Positions 16,262 through 27,571 of a stretch of 64,000 nucleotides of DNA are shown piece after piece. The notes beneath the pieces were generated by a model. The model was not told the origin of the DNA, ran no database searches, and saw nothing but the letters and a program-made list of their open reading frames with translations. Numbering within the stretch: position 1 is the stretch's first letter; the number at the start of each line of letters is the position of its first letter. Location of the stretch: positions 930,001 through 994,000 of the forward strand of contig NZ_CP107880.1 in the NCBI RefSeq assembly GCF_036013745.1, read 5' to 3'. Origin of the DNA: Streptomyces sp. NBC_00483. Lineage in GTDB: Bacteria; Actinomycetota; Actinomycetes; Streptomycetales; Streptomycetaceae. A program made the translations under genes and the position numbers.

Positions 16262-17239
16262 ATGACCACCACGACAGCGACACCCCCTCCCCTCGCCATC
16301 GCGGCGAAGGGGCTCCGCAAGGCCTACGGCGACAAGGCCGTGCTCGACGGCATCGATCTCGCGGTGCCGGCCGGCTCCGTCTTCTCGCTGCTCGGGCCGA
16401 ACGGCGCGGGCAAGACCACCGCCGTCAAGATCCTCTCCACGCTCGTCACCGCCGACGCGGGCGAGCTGTCCGTCGGCGGCCACGACCTCGCCGCCGACCC
16501 CCAGGCCGTGCGCGCGGCGATCGGGGTGACCGGGCAGTTCTCGGCCGTCGATGGCCTGATCACCGGTGAGGAGAACATGCACATCATGGCGGATCTGCAC
16601 CATCTGCCCCGGCGCGAGGGCCGCCGGCTGGCCGCCGGGCTCCTCGACCGCTTCGACCTCTCCGAGGCGGCAAGCAAGCCCGCGTCGACGTACTCCGGCG
16701 GCATGACGCGCCGCCTCGACATCGCCATGACGCTGGTCGGCTCCCCGCGCATCCTGTTCCTCGACGAGCCGACGACCGGCCTCGACCCGCGCAGCCGCCA
16801 CACGATGTGGCGCATGATCCGCGAACTCGTCGCCGACGGTGTCACCGTCTTCCTCACCACGCAGTACCTGGACGAGGCCGATGAACTCGCCGACCGCATC
16901 GCCGTGTTGAGCGAGGGCCGGATCGCCGCCACGGGCTCCGCCGAGGAGCTGAAGCGGCTCGTGCCGGGCGGCCATGTGCGGCTGCGGTTCACCGATCCGG
17001 CCGGCTACCGGGCCGCCGTCGCCGTGCTGCGCGATGTCACCACGGACGACGACGCGCTGACGGTACGGATTCCCAGCGACGGCACCCAGCGCGAACTGCG
17101 CTCCGTACTCGACTGGTTGGACGCGGCGGGCATCGAGGCGGACGAGCTGTCCGTGCACACCCCCGACCTCGACGACGTGTTCTTCGCCCTGACCGGCGGC
17201 GCCGAGCAGACCTCCCGGCCCGAGGAGGCCCTCCGATGA
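16262..17239 (+). CDS. drrA: DrrA-type ABC transporter ATP-binding protein
   Basis: This 325-residue nucleotide-binding subunit resembles the daunorubicin-resistance DrrA family. Walker A is LLGPNGAGKTTAVKIL, the signature YSGGMTRRLDIAMTL, Walker B ILFLDEPTTGLDP and the switch His equivalent lies in LTTQYLDEA. DrrA-type proteins power two-component exporters of drugs or lipids, and the last 80 residues (LSVHTPDLDDVFFALTG) are the DrrA-specific C-terminal domain. The stop overlaps the permease start (ATGA). The start has no strong ribosome site; 11-bp-phased repeats lie 30-50 nt upstream. The exported compound is unknown; the symbol denotes family only. Confidence 0.9.
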   Translation: MTTTTATPPPLAIAAKGLRKAYGDKAVLDGIDLAVPAGSVFSLLGPNGAGKTTAVKILSTLVTADAGELSVGGHDLAADPQAVRAAIGVTGQFSAVDGLITGEENMHIMADLHHLPRREGRRLAAGLLDRFDLSEAASKPASTYSGGMTRRLDIAMTLVGSPRILFLDEPTTGLDPRSRHTMWRMIRELVADGVTVFLTTQYLDEADELADRIAVLSEGRIAATGSAEELKRLVPGGHVRLRFTDPAGYRAAVAVLRDVTTDDDALTVRIPSDGTQRELRSVLDWLDAAGIEADELSVHTPDLDDVFFALTGGAEQTSRPEEALR

Positions 17240-18033
17240 GCAGCACCGCCCTGTCCCTCGCAGTTCGCGACTCGTCCACGATGCTGCGCCGCAACTTCCT
17301 GCACGCCCGCCGCTACCCGTCGCTCACCCTGAACATCCTGCTGACACCCATCGTTCTGCTGCTGCTCTTCGTGTACGTCTTCGGCGACGTGATGAGCGCG
17401 GGGATCGGTGGCGGCCCCGCCGACCGGAGCGCGTACATCGGCTATCTCGTGCCGGGGATCCTGCTGATGACCATCGGCGCCACTCCGGCCGGGACCGCGA
17501 TCTCGGTCACGATGGACATGACGGAAGGGATCATGGCCCGTTTCCGTACGATGGCCATCCACCGCGGGTCCGTGCTGATCGGGCATGTCGTGGGTAGCGT
17601 GCTGCAAGCGGTCGCCGGCGTCGTTGTCGTCGGCGCGGTCGCGGTGGCCGTCGGCTTCCGCTCCACGGACGCGACCGCCCTGGAGTGGCTGGCGGCGTTC
17701 GGCCTGACGGTGCTGGTGGCCGTGGCGCTGAGCTGGGTGGCCGTCGGAATGGGCCTGGCCAGTCCGAACGCCGAGGCGGCGAGCAACAACGCGATGCCGC
17801 TGATCATCCTCCCGTTCATCTCCAGCGCCTTCGTGCCGATCGACGCGATGCCCGGCTGGTTCCGGCCGGTCGCCGAGTACCAGCCGTTCACGCCCTTCAT
17901 CGAGACACTGCGCGGACTGCTGCTCGGCACGCCGATCGGTCACAACGGGTGGCTCACGGTCGCCTGGTGCCTGGGCCTGACCGCACTCGGGTTCTTCTGG
18001 TCGAGGGCGCTGTTCAACCGCGATCCGGCGTAG
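17236..18033 (+). CDS. drrB: DrrB-type ABC-2 family permease
   Basis: This 265-residue membrane protein has about six transmembrane segments and the ABC-2 family pattern: an N-terminal amphipathic stretch, YLVPGILLMTIGATPAGTAIS, and the loop FISSAFVPIDAMPGWFRPVAEYQPFTPFIETLR that is typical of DrrB permeases. It overlaps drrA by 4 nt, so the two form one exporter of two ATPase and two permease subunits. The 3' end overlaps the convergent regulator gene by 20 nt. Confidence 0.9.
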   Translation: MSSTALSLAVRDSSTMLRRNFLHARRYPSLTLNILLTPIVLLLLFVYVFGDVMSAGIGGGPADRSAYIGYLVPGILLMTIGATPAGTAISVTMDMTEGIMARFRTMAIHRGSVLIGHVVGSVLQAVAGVVVVGAVAVAVGFRSTDATALEWLAAFGLTVLVAVALSWVAVGMGLASPNAEAASNNAMPLIILPFISSAFVPIDAMPGWFRPVAEYQPFTPFIETLRGLLLGTPIGHNGWLTVAWCLGLTALGFFWSRALFNRDPA

Positions 18034-21000
18034 CGGCGGCGCGGGCCGCGTCCCGCAGTTCGTCCCGCCCGAGGGCGGCGTACTCGGCCACCGCGTCGGT
18101 GTACGCCGCCCGGTCGGCGCTCTCGGCCGCCTGTCGGGCACGGGCCGCCGCCATCGTGGGCTGGAAGTCCCGCAGCACCCACAGCCGTTCGGCCAGGGCG
18201 AGCGTCCGTACGGCTTCCGGGGTACGGTCCGTGAGCCCGGCCGCGCCGAGCGCGTGCAGCACGGTGCCGAGGACGGGGAGTGCCAGCTGGTCGGCGGTCG
18301 GCCCCGCGTGCACGGCCCGCAGCCGGTCGACCGTGTCGGCGACCGGTGCGAGCCGGTCCGCGTACGCGTGCGCCGTCACCGCCGTCGCCTGGATCTGCAG
18401 AGCCCACGGGTCGTGCCACAGCTCCCCGTCGTGCTGTGCGCCGGCGGCGGGCAGCCGTGCGACGGCACGGCGCCACAGCTCAAGACCGGCCTCGGTGTCG
18501 CCGCGGGCGAGCGCGATCTCGGCGCGTACTCCCAGGTCCGGGCTGTAGAAGGGGTCCTTCTGCGCGGTGCCCTCGGCCTGTGCCCGCCGCTGCCAGGTCT
18601 CGGCCTCGTCCGGGTCCGCGCGTTGCAGGCAGGCGAGCGCGAATCCCCAGCGGATGCCGACGTAGTCGTTCTCGTCGCCGAACCGGGGCAGTGCCTCGCG
18701 GGCCGCCCCGAGGTAGCGGTACGCGGCGTCGCCGTCGCCCGTCGTCAGACACAGCTGGCTCAGCCGTGAGTAGCCCATGACCTCCAGGGGCGGGCTGTCG
18801 ACCGCCGCCAGGACGTCGACGACCCGCCGCGCCGATGCGAGCGTGCGGCCGATGTCGTGCTCGTACTCCCAGACGTACGTGGCGACGCTCTCGGCGACGG
18901 AGACGACCAACGGGTAGTCGCTGTCGCAGAGTTCGCGCAGCACGTCGTAGTCGGGAGGCAGCATCTCCGGTACGGCGACCAGCACGACCGCGATGGCGCG
19001 CAGCAGCGTGTCCGGCGGGGCCGCGGGCAGCCGACGCAGGGTGACGAGGTGGCGCAGGACGCGCGGTGCGTGGTCCACGATGAGGCTCGCCGCGCACAAC
19101 ACCGCGGCGGCCCGGGCCACTTCGACGTACCCGGGTTCGGGGCGGTAGTGCGAGAGCGGGGCGCCGGTGTCGGCCGCGAGGGCGAAGAGGCGGGCGAAGT
19201 CCGAGTCCGTGGACCACAGGGCGGCGAGTACAGCGGTGACGGCCGCGGTGGTGGCCCCCTCGCCGCGGGCCAGGGCGTGCCGGAGGGCGGTGACGAGGTT
19301 GTCCTGCTCGGACTTGATCAGCTCGCGAGTGTCGGGGGAACGCGGGCCGAGCAGTGTGTCGTAGTGAGCGACACCGAACTCGCGTGCCCAGGAGCAGAGT
19401 TGACCGAGAGCCCGTTCCTCCTCGCCGGATTCCGCGAGCCGGGCCGCGCTGAACTCCCGTACGGTCTCCAGCATCCGGAACCGGACCCCTGAGGGGGCGT
19501 CGGCGACGGTCAGGAGTGACTGCTCGGCGAGCTGCTCCAATACGCCCAATACGTCCAGCACGCCCAGCGCGTCCTTGCCGAGGACCCGTTCCGCCGCGTC
19601 GGCGGAGAACCCGCCGGGGAAGACGGACAGCGTGCACATGGCGGCGCGGGCCTCGTCCGCGAGGAGGTTCCAGCTCCACTCCACGACGGCGTGCAGGGTG
19701 CGGTGCCGCTCGGGGACGTCGCGTACGCCGCCGCGCAGCAGGGCGAAGCGGTCGCCGAGGCGGCGCGCGATCTCGGGCACGGACAGGGCCCGCACCCGCG
19801 CCGCGGCCAGCTCCACGGCGAGCGGCAGCCCGTCGAGGTGTCCGCACAGTTCGGCCACCGCGTCCGGCGGCAGGTCGACGCCGGGCCGCGCGGCCCTGGC
19901 CCGCTGGCCGAACAGCTCGACGGAGGTGTCGGGCCCCAGCTCCGGCAGCGCGTGCACCGCCTCCGACGTGAGCCCGAGCGGCGACCGGCTGGTGGCGAGC
20001 ACGCGCAGGTCGCGGGCGCGGGACAGCAGCGCCTGGACGAGGTCGGCGACCGCCCCGACGACGTGCTCGCAGTTGTCGAGGACCAGCAGCGCGGGTCCGG
20101 CACCGAGCGTCCGGACGATGCCGGACACCGGGTCGGCCGGGGCATGCCCGGCGACGGCGCCGTGCCGCCCCTCCCCCACGCCGAGCGCGGAGGCCACCTC
20201 CGCGGCGATGTCCGCGTCCGCGGGGACACCGGCCAACGGCACGGCGTGCACGACGCGTTGCCCGGCCCGGCGGGTCACGGCGTACGCGAGCCGGGTCTTG
20301 CCGAGTCCGCCGGGGCCGACAACGGTCACGGCGCGCGCCTCACGCAGCAGTCTCTCCACCGCGGCGATGTCCTGTTCACGGCCGAGGAGTTGGTTCGGTT
20401 CGTGCGGTACGCCGTGCCGGACGACGGCCGGTTCGTCCCGCAGCAACTCGGCCTGAATGTGACGGAGTTGAGCACCGGGCTCGGCACCCAGTTCCTCCCG
20501 GAGCCCACTGCGGTACGTCTCGTAACGGGCGAGCGCGGTGGAAGGGCCGGCCGTGGCGGCCTCGGCGCGGAGCAGTTCGGCGAGCACCTCCTCGTCGCGC
20601 GGCAGCCGTACGGCGGTCTCCGCCAGCGGGCCCGCGGCCTCCGCGTACCGGCCGAGCCGGGCGAGCGCGAGGGCCCGCGCGCGGGCGAGTTCCCGGCGGA
20701 CCGGGCCACGTTCGGCGCGCAGCGCGGCCACGGGATCGTGCGTGCCGCCGGCCTCCTCCGGGGCGCCCTCCCACAGGGCGAGTCCGGCCTCGGCCCCGGC
20801 CAGCGCGCCTGCGTGGTCCCCGGCCCTGGCCCGCTCCGCGCACACGGCGGCGTACCGCAGCAGCGCGGAGCTGTCGACCTGGTCATCGGCGAGGCCGAGC
20901 CGGTAACCGGTCGGCGTGCTCGCGATGACGTCGGCGCCCAGCTGGGCCCGCACCCGCGCGACGAGCACCTGCACCGCCTTGCCCGGGTGCTGCGGCAGCT

Positions 21001-21151
21001 CCTCAGGCCACAGCCCCGCCACCAGCCGCTCCGTGCTGCACCCGGTGCGCGGCTCGCTCGCGAGGAGGGCGAGCAGGCCGCGCAGCCGGGGCGCGGTGAC
21101 CTCCTGCCCGCGGTGGGCGACGCGGGGCAGGAGGGTCAGGTCGGTGGCCAT
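18014..21151 (-). CDS. AfsR/SARP-type transcriptional regulator with BTAD, NB-ARC ATPase and TPR-like domains
   Basis: The protein has 1045 residues. The N-terminal winged helix-turn-helix (about 1-85) is followed by the bacterial transcriptional activation domain (about 93-240: LLRYAAVCAERA, YETYRSGLREELG). A STAND/NB-ARC ATPase follows, with Walker A GPGGLGKTRL near 279-288 and LLVLDNCEHV as Walker B, and the C-terminal half is helical and repeat-like. Such proteins sense signals through the ATPase and activate promoters with 11-bp direct repeats. It is convergent with drrAB and may control them through the repeats at 16209-16235. The start overlaps the 3' end of the small membrane gene by 16 nt. 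Confidence 0.9.
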   Translation of the reverse strand: MATDLTLLPRVAHRGQEVTAPRLRGLLALLASEPRTGCSTERLVAGLWPEELPQHPGKAVQVLVARVRAQLGADVIASTPTGYRLGLADDQVDSSALLRYAAVCAERARAGDHAGALAGAEAGLALWEGAPEEAGGTHDPVAALRAERGPVRRELARARALALARLGRYAEAAGPLAETAVRLPRDEEVLAELLRAEAATAGPSTALARYETYRSGLREELGAEPGAQLRHIQAELLRDEPAVVRHGVPHEPNQLLGREQDIAAVERLLREARAVTVVGPGGLGKTRLAYAVTRRAGQRVVHAVPLAGVPADADIAAEVASALGVGEGRHGAVAGHAPADPVSGIVRTLGAGPALLVLDNCEHVVGAVADLVQALLSRARDLRVLATSRSPLGLTSEAVHALPELGPDTSVELFGQRARAARPGVDLPPDAVAELCGHLDGLPLAVELAAARVRALSVPEIARRLGDRFALLRGGVRDVPERHRTLHAVVEWSWNLLADEARAAMCTLSVFPGGFSADAAERVLGKDALGVLDVLGVLEQLAEQSLLTVADAPSGVRFRMLETVREFSAARLAESGEEERALGQLCSWAREFGVAHYDTLLGPRSPDTRELIKSEQDNLVTALRHALARGEGATTAAVTAVLAALWSTDSDFARLFALAADTGAPLSHYRPEPGYVEVARAAAVLCAASLIVDHAPRVLRHLVTLRRLPAAPPDTLLRAIAVVLVAVPEMLPPDYDVLRELCDSDYPLVVSVAESVATYVWEYEHDIGRTLASARRVVDVLAAVDSPPLEVMGYSRLSQLCLTTGDGDAAYRYLGAAREALPRFGDENDYVGIRWGFALACLQRADPDEAETWQRRAQAEGTAQKDPFYSPDLGVRAEIALARGDTEAGLELWRRAVARLPAAGAQHDGELWHDPWALQIQATAVTAHAYADRLAPVADTVDRLRAVHAGPTADQLALPVLGTVLHALGAAGLTDRTPEAVRTLALAERLWVLRDFQPTMAAARARQAAESADRAAYTDAVAEYAALGRDELRDAARAAATPDRG

Positions 21152-21567
21152 CCGTGCAGGTTAGCCAAGCGAGCCGGGCGCGGGCGCCGCCCCGGCTCCA
21201 CGCGGCGCCGCACGAGGGCGACTCCCGGCACGGAGACTGCTACACCCAGGGCGAGCCAGAACACGAGCTTGCCCGACGGCCCGTTGGCCGTCCTCAGTTC
21301 CCCGTCGTCGTGCCGGCAGAACGAATCCGGCGGCAGGTACCGCGAGACCGGCGTACCGGCGCCGTGGCACGGCGAGGTCTCCGGGAACAGGGCCGGTTGC
21401 GCACGCTGTGAGAGGAACCCGCCGACGAGCACCGTCAACCACCCGGCGGCCAGGAACACGGTCAGCATCCAGGCCGGGACCTTCGCTCGTCGCCCCAGCA
21501 GCCACAGGCCGCACGTCGGCAGGGCGAACACCAAGAGCGGCACGGACAGCACCAGCAGCGCTTTCAT
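21136..21567 (-). CDS. small membrane protein, 143 aa, unknown
   Basis: Three hydrophobic segments are visible: LLVLSVPLLVFALPTCGLWL, MLTVFLAAGWLTVLVGGFL and LVFWLALGVAVSVPGVALV. A short exported loop between the second and third contains two Cys (SPCHGAG and FCRHDD) that could form a disulfide. The C-terminal tail is Arg-rich and presumably cytoplasmic. The stop lies 16 nt inside the SARP-type regulator gene, so the two are probably cotranscribed; a signalling link to the regulator is possible but unsupported. No family is recognised and the ribosome site is weak. Confidence 0.6.
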   Translation of the reverse strand: MKALLVLSVPLLVFALPTCGLWLLGRRAKVPAWMLTVFLAAGWLTVLVGGFLSQRAQPALFPETSPCHGAGTPVSRYLPPDSFCRHDDGELRTANGPSGKLVFWLALGVAVSVPGVALVRRRVEPGRRPRPARLANLHGWPPT

Positions 21568-21612
21568 GAGCCAAGTACAGCACCGGCCACCGGCGCGCCC
21601 TCCCCTTTCTGC

Positions 21613-22830
21613 TCAGTGCACCGACTGCCCCTTGCCGAGCGCGATGACTCCCGACTTCGACACGGTGTAGAGCTCCGCGTCGCGGCCCGGGTTGACGCCG
21701 ATGGTTGCGCCGACCGGGACCTCCACGTTTTTGTCGAGGACGGCGCCGCGTACCACCGCTCCTCTGCCGACCCGTACGTTGTCGTGCAGGACCGAGCCCT
21801 GGACGACCGCGCCGTCCTCGACGACGACGCCCGGTGAGAGTACGGAGCGGGTGACCTGGCCGCGGATGACGCAGCCGGGGCTGACGATGGACTCGGCCGC
21901 GATGCCGCCCGCGCAGAACTTGGCGGGCGGCAGCTGGCCGGGGTGGGTGTAGATCGGCCAGCGGCGGTTGTCGAGGTTGAAGACCGGGGTGTCCGAGATG
22001 AGGTCCATGTGGGCCTCGTAGTAGGCGTCGAGGGTGCCGACGTCGCGCCAGTAGCCGTGGTCGCGGTCCGTCTCCCCCGGCACGTGGTTGCCGTCGAAGT
22101 CGTAGAGCTGGGCGACGCCTCGCTCAGTGAGCATCGGCACGATCGAACCGCCCATGTCGTGCGCGGAGTTGGCGTCCTCGGCGTCGGTCGTCAGCGCGTC
22201 GACGAGGACCTTCGAGGTGAACAGGTAGTTGCCCATCGATGCAAACACCTGGTTCGGGGTGCCGGGCAGCGGCGGCGGATCGGTCGGCTTCTCCAGGAAG
22301 GCGTCGATGCGCGTGCCGTCACGGGCCGGCGTGATGATCCCGAACTGGGACGCCTCCCCGCGCGGCACCCGGATGCCCGCCACCGTGACGCCCGCGCCCG
22401 ACTCGATGTGCTGGGCGAGCATCTGCCGCGGATCCATCCGGTACACGTGGTCGGCGCCGAACACCGCGATGTAGTCGGGCTGTTCGTCGTGGACCAGGTT
22501 GAGGGACTGCAGGATCGCGTCTGCGCTGCCCGAGTACCAGCGCGGCCCGAGTCGCTGCTGGGCCGGGACCGGGGTGACGTAGTTGCCGAGCAGGCTCGAC
22601 ATCCGCCAGGTGGTCGTGACGTGCCGGTCCAGCGAGTGCGACTTGTACTGCGTCAGGACGCAGATGCGCAGGATGTCGCCGTTGACGAGATTGGACAGGG
22701 CGAAGTCGACCAGGCGGTAGGTCCCGCCGAACGTCACCGCGGGCTTCGCCCGGTCCGCGGTGAGCGGCATCAGCCGCTTGCCCTCCCCACCTGCCAGCAC
22801 GATCCCGAGCACCGAAGGTCCGCCGCGCAT
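21613..22830 (-). CDS. glgC: glucose-1-phosphate adenylyltransferase
   Basis: This 405-residue enzyme makes ADP-glucose from glucose 1-phosphate and ATP for glycogen synthesis. The nucleotidyltransferase signature [16 protein letters not shown] is at the N-terminus, followed by the [19 protein letters not shown] stretch and [10 protein letters not shown] (substrate binding), [10 protein letters not shown] (metal Asp) and [17 protein letters not shown]. The C-terminal left-handed beta helix ([24 protein letters not shown]) is complete. ATG 22830 follows a G-rich site, and GTG 22851 would add seven residues. It is 17 nt downstream of glgA in one transcription unit. Confidence 0.95.
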   Translation of the reverse strand: MRGGPSVLGIVLAGGEGKRLMPLTADRAKPAVTFGGTYRLVDFALSNLVNGDILRICVLTQYKSHSLDRHVTTTWRMSSLLGNYVTPVPAQQRLGPRWYSGSADAILQSLNLVHDEQPDYIAVFGADHVYRMDPRQMLAQHIESGAGVTVAGIRVPRGEASQFGIITPARDGTRIDAFLEKPTDPPPLPGTPNQVFASMGNYLFTSKVLVDALTTDAEDANSAHDMGGSIVPMLTERGVAQLYDFDGNHVPGETDRDHGYWRDVGTLDAYYEAHMDLISDTPVFNLDNRRWPIYTHPGQLPPAKFCAGGIAAESIVSPGCVIRGQVTRSVLSPGVVVEDGAVVQGSVLHDNVRVGRGAVVRGAVLDKNVEVPVGATIGVNPGRDAELYTVSKSGVIALGKGQSVH

Positions 22831-22847
22831 CCCAACCCCCCTGTGAT

Positions 22848-24011
22848 TCACGTACCGTTGAGAATCTCCTGGTACACGTCGACCGTGCGCCGGGCGATCG
22901 CGTCCCAGCCGAACTCCGCCGCCGCCCGCTCCCGACCCGCCTCTCCCATCGCCCGCGCCGCACCGGGATCGGCGACGACCCGGTTCAGGGCGACCGCGAG
23001 CCCCGCCTCGAAGGCCTCGGGCTCCGCGGCCGCGTACGGGACGAGCAGCCCCGTCTCACCGTCCGCGACGACCTCGGGGATGCCGCCGACCTGCGAGGCG
23101 ACCACCGCGGTGCCGCAGGCCATCGCCTCCAGGTTGACGATGCCGAGCGGCTCGTACACGGAGGGGCACGCGAACACCGAGGCGTGCGTGAGCAGTTGGA
23201 TGACCTCGGCGCGCGGCAGCATGGCGGGGATCCAGCGCACCCCGTCGCGCGTGGCCTTCAACTCGTCGACCAGCTCCCGGAACTCGCGCCCGACCTCCGG
23301 GGTGTCGGGCGCGCCCGCGCAGAGCACGACCTGGACGTCCTTCGTCAGCCCCTTTGCCGCGCGCAGCAGATGGGGCACGCCCTTCTGCCGGGTGATGCGG
23401 CCGACGAAGAGGATGTAGGGGCGCTGCGGGTCGATGTCGTAGCGGCGCAGCACGTCCGTGCCGGCGTCCGCGTGGTAGAGCGAGACGTCGATGCCGTTGT
23501 GCACTACACGGACCTTCTTCGGCTCCAGGGCCGGATAGCAGGCGAGGATGTCCTTGCGCATCGCGTGCGACACGGCGATCACGCCGTCCGCGGCCTCGAT
23601 CGCGGTCCGCTCGGCCCATGCCGACAGCGCGTAGCCGCCGCCCAGCTGCTCGGCCTTCCAGGGGCGCAGCGGCTCCAGGGAGTGCGCGGTCATCACGTGC
23701 GGTATCCCGAGGTGCAGCGCCGCCAGATGCCCGGCGAGGTTCGTGTACCAGGTGTGGGAGTGCGCGAGGTCGCGGCCTTCGATGGCCGCGGCGATGGCCA
23801 GGTCCACGGAGAGCGTGCGCAGCGCGTCGTTCGCACCGTCGAGCGCGGGCCAGGCCCGGTGCCGGCGCACGCCGTCGGCCGCTCCCTCGCCCCACGTGTG
23901 CACCTCGAGGTCGACGAGGGGGCGCAGCTCGCGCGCCAGGAACTCCACGTGCACTCCGGCACCGCCGTAGACATCCGGCGGGTACTCCCTGGTCAGCAGT
24001 CCCACACGCAC
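22848..24011 (-). CDS. glgA: glycogen synthase, corynebacterial/actinobacterial GT4 type
   Basis: This 387-residue GT-B glycosyltransferase matches the actinobacterial GlgA form (TIGR02149): [20 protein letters not shown] at the N-terminus, [44 protein letters not shown] and the nucleotide-sugar binding [17 protein letters not shown] with its E-x7-E pair. In mycobacteria the relative (GlgM) can make maltose 1-phosphate from ADP-glucose for the GlgE pathway, so either polymer extension or maltose 1-phosphate formation is possible. GTG 24011 is chosen because it begins the conserved domain and gives the usual length; ATG 24077 is less likely. Confidence 0.92.
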   Translation of the reverse strand: MRVGLLTREYPPDVYGGAGVHVEFLARELRPLVDLEVHTWGEGAADGVRRHRAWPALDGANDALRTLSVDLAIAAAIEGRDLAHSHTWYTNLAGHLAALHLGIPHVMTAHSLEPLRPWKAEQLGGGYALSAWAERTAIEAADGVIAVSHAMRKDILACYPALEPKKVRVVHNGIDVSLYHADAGTDVLRRYDIDPQRPYILFVGRITRQKGVPHLLRAAKGLTKDVQVVLCAGAPDTPEVGREFRELVDELKATRDGVRWIPAMLPRAEVIQLLTHASVFACPSVYEPLGIVNLEAMACGTAVVASQVGGIPEVVADGETGLLVPYAAAEPEAFEAGLAVALNRVVADPGAARAMGEAGRERAAAEFGWDAIARRTVDVYQEILNGT

Positions 24012-24179
24012 GCGCGGCCCCCGTAGTCGTCGGTCGGCGACACTCGCTCCGGATCGCTGTTCGAAAGCGCACCTCATGGTCACCCATGGAGGGCCCGTGC
24101 GGAAGAGCGCGGACCGTAACGGGCCCGAGTCTCCCCCGGGTCCCTGGGGCACCCGCCCTGGGGATGAATCAGGATGCGG

Positions 24180-24199
24180 CCTACTCCAACGGGAGTAGG
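24180..24199. promoter_or_regulatory. hairpin/palindrome in the divergent glgA-DMT upstream region
   Basis: CCTACTCC (24180-24187) pairs with GGAGTAGG (24192-24199) around a 4-nt loop. It lies between divergent genes, so it is more likely an operator or leader structure than a terminator. Confidence 0.4.
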
Positions 24200-24302
24200 A
24201 CCCAATGCGTGCTCAAGTCGGACGACAGGGAGAGGTGAAAAGAGCGATCGTAGAGAGTATGAGAAGCGACCGTGCGCCACGCTGCACCCCCAGGGGCGCC
24301 TC

Positions 24303-25310
24303 ATGAGCGACCTGGTGCTTTCCGTGCTGCTCTCGCTCGTCTCCGCCGTCGCGTACGCGGGCGGGGCGATCGTGCAGGAGCGCGTGGCCGTGACGTCGCC
24401 CAAGGCGGCGTACGCCCCCCTGCGCCGGCCCGCCTGGTGGGGCGCCGGATGCCTGAACGGCCTGGGTGCGCTGCTGCACGTCGCGGCGCTCGCCTTCGGC
24501 CCCCTCAGCGTCGTACAGCCGCTGGGCGCCCTCACGATCGTGCTCGCGCTGCCGATGTCGGCGCTCCTGGTGGGGCGCAGGGCCGGGGCGACGGCCTGGC
24601 GCGGCGCGATCATGGCGACGGTCGGCCTCGCGGGGCTGCTCTCGCTGACCGGGTCCACGACCGAGCAGTCGCTGGACGGGACGCAGCGCCTGTTCGTCGG
24701 TCTGATCACGGTGGGCGGCGTGCTGACCCTGATGTCGTCGGCCCGCGTGGCGCACCGGCACCCCGTGGTGCGCGCGGTGCTGCTCGCGGTGGCGGCCGGC
24801 GGCGCGTTCGGCATGGCGTCGGTGTTCACGAAGTCCGTGACCGAGGACTGGACCGGGCAGCCGCTGGAACAGCTCGCCACGCTCCTCGCGATCGCGGGCC
24901 TGGCCGTGACCGGGATGCTGCTGTCGCAGGCCTCCTACCGGGGCGCAGGGCTCGCCGCACCACTGGCGACCGCGACGGTCGTGAACCCCGTGGTGGCGGC
25001 GACCATCGGCCTCACCATGTTCGGCGAATCGTTCCGGTACGGCACGATCGGCACGATGCTCGCGCTCGCCTGCGGCGTCGTGGCGGCGGGCGGCCTGATC
25101 CTGCTGACGACGGAGCGCATCGGGCGCGGCCGCCGGTCGCGCGCCTCGGTCGTCACCACCCTCCCGCACGGAGCGTCACCGGTGATCCCGCCCGTGGTGC
25201 CGGACAGCCCGGCCGGGCTCGACTCCGTGCCGCTGCCGCAGCGCGCGCCGGGCCCCCGGCAGAAGCCGCCGTGCGGGGGCTGGACGGCCGAGGACATCCG
25301 GTCGTCCTGA
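24303..25310 (+). CDS. DMT-superfamily integral membrane protein (EamA/NIPA-like)
   Basis: The protein has 335 residues and about nine or ten hydrophobic segments in two similar halves, as in drug/metabolite transporter proteins. Features are SLVSAVAYAGGAIVQERVA at the N-terminus, AALAFGPLSVVQPLGALTIV in the first half, and GLAAPLATATVVNPVVAATIG with GESF in the second, where DMT proteins keep conserved Gly/Pro and Glu. The last 60 residues are a hydrophilic Pro-rich tail, presumably cytoplasmic. The substrate is unknown; NIPA-like members move magnesium, others move metabolites. CAGGGG lies 6 nt before the ATG. Confidence 0.82.
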   Translation: MSDLVLSVLLSLVSAVAYAGGAIVQERVAVTSPKAAYAPLRRPAWWGAGCLNGLGALLHVAALAFGPLSVVQPLGALTIVLALPMSALLVGRRAGATAWRGAIMATVGLAGLLSLTGSTTEQSLDGTQRLFVGLITVGGVLTLMSSARVAHRHPVVRAVLLAVAAGGAFGMASVFTKSVTEDWTGQPLEQLATLLAIAGLAVTGMLLSQASYRGAGLAAPLATATVVNPVVAATIGLTMFGESFRYGTIGTMLALACGVVAAGGLILLTTERIGRGRRSRASVVTTLPHGASPVIPPVVPDSPAGLDSVPLPQRAPGPRQKPPCGGWTAEDIRSS

Positions 25311-25361
25311 TACCGGCCCTGAGGCCTCTCGGACACTCGGTCCCTGAGGCCTCTGGGACGC

Positions 25362-26555
<1,194 letters not shown>

Positions 26556-27527
26556 TCAGCCCCTCAAGTGCCCAGGAATCCAACGAAGTTGTGCGGCCTG
26601 CTGGAAGGGGCCGCCGCCCTCGTGGTCGTTGAACGTGTACACCTCGATCGACTTCTCGGCGCCCGCCCAGTGGTTGTACGCGCCGAAGACCGTGGACGGC
26701 GGGCAGGTCAGGTCCTCCAGGGCGGCGGAGAACAGGGTCGGCGCCGTGGCACGCGCCGCGAAGTTGATGCCGTCGAAGTAGGAGAGCGTGCGGAAGGCGC
26801 GCTCGTCCTCGCCGATGTGGGCCTTGAGGTAGAGGGCGATCTCCCGGTACGGGTGACGCTCGGTGAGCGTGGCCGCGCGCCGGAAGTCGCACAGGAACGG
26901 CACGTCGGGCGCGGCAGCCCGCAGGTCGGGCACGAGGCCCGCCACGGCGATCGTGATGCCGCCGCCCTGGCTGCCGCCGGCGACGGCGACCCGCGAGGCG
27001 TCCACGAGCGGGTGCGAGCGGGCCGCGTCGACGGCGCGCACGGCGTCCGTGTAGACGCGGCGGTAGTAGTACTCGTGCGGGTCCTGGATGCCGCGCGTCA
27101 TGAAGCCCGGCTGGGACGGCGTGGAGCCGACCGGGTCGGGGGTGTCGCCGACGCTGCCGCCGCTGCCCTGCCCGCGGGTGTCCATCACGAAGTGCGCGAA
27201 CCCGGCGGCCGCCCAGCGCAGGTGGGTGTGCGGCAGGCCGCGGCCGCCCCCGTAGCCGATGTACTCGACAACGGCCGGAAGCGGCTCGTTCGCGCCTGCC
27301 GGAAGGACCAGCCAGCCCTTCACGGGATGCCCGCCGAAGCCCGCGTACGTAACGTCGAATACGTCGACTGCCGTGTACGGGACATCGACGGGCTCGAAGC
27401 GTGCGTCCAGGTCGTGCTCCCTGGCCTCGACCAGGGTCTTCTCCCAGAAGGCGTCGAAGTCGTCGGGGGCGGTCAACTCCGGCTGATAAGTACGCAACGC
27501 ATCGAGTGACAGGTCGAAATGAGGCAC
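26556..27527 (-). CDS. acetylxylan esterase / cephalosporin-C deacetylase family (AXE1)
   Basis: The 323-residue alpha/beta hydrolase fits the AXE1 family, which removes acetyl groups from xylo-oligosaccharides or cephalosporin C in the cytoplasm. Visible marks are PELTAPDDFDAFWEKTL at the N-terminus, VEYIGYGGGRGLP (oxyanion region), FVMDTRGQGSGG, the nucleophile elbow VAGGSQGGGI, the Asp in ALEDLTCPPSTVF and the His in NDHEGGG. No signal peptide is present. GTG 27527 is chosen because TTGGAG is 7 nt upstream and the family N-terminus begins there. It may use oligosaccharides released by the extracellular glycosidases encoded nearby. Confidence 0.9.
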   Translation of the reverse strand: MPHFDLSLDALRTYQPELTAPDDFDAFWEKTLVEAREHDLDARFEPVDVPYTAVDVFDVTYAGFGGHPVKGWLVLPAGANEPLPAVVEYIGYGGGRGLPHTHLRWAAAGFAHFVMDTRGQGSGGSVGDTPDPVGSTPSQPGFMTRGIQDPHEYYYRRVYTDAVRAVDAARSHPLVDASRVAVAGGSQGGGITIAVAGLVPDLRAAAPDVPFLCDFRRAATLTERHPYREIALYLKAHIGEDERAFRTLSYFDGINFAARATAPTLFSAALEDLTCPPSTVFGAYNHWAGAEKSIEVYTFNDHEGGGPFQQAAQLRWIPGHLRG

Positions 27528-27571
27528 GCACGGCTCCAATTTCGTAGAGAGTCCACGGTGGAGAGAATCCA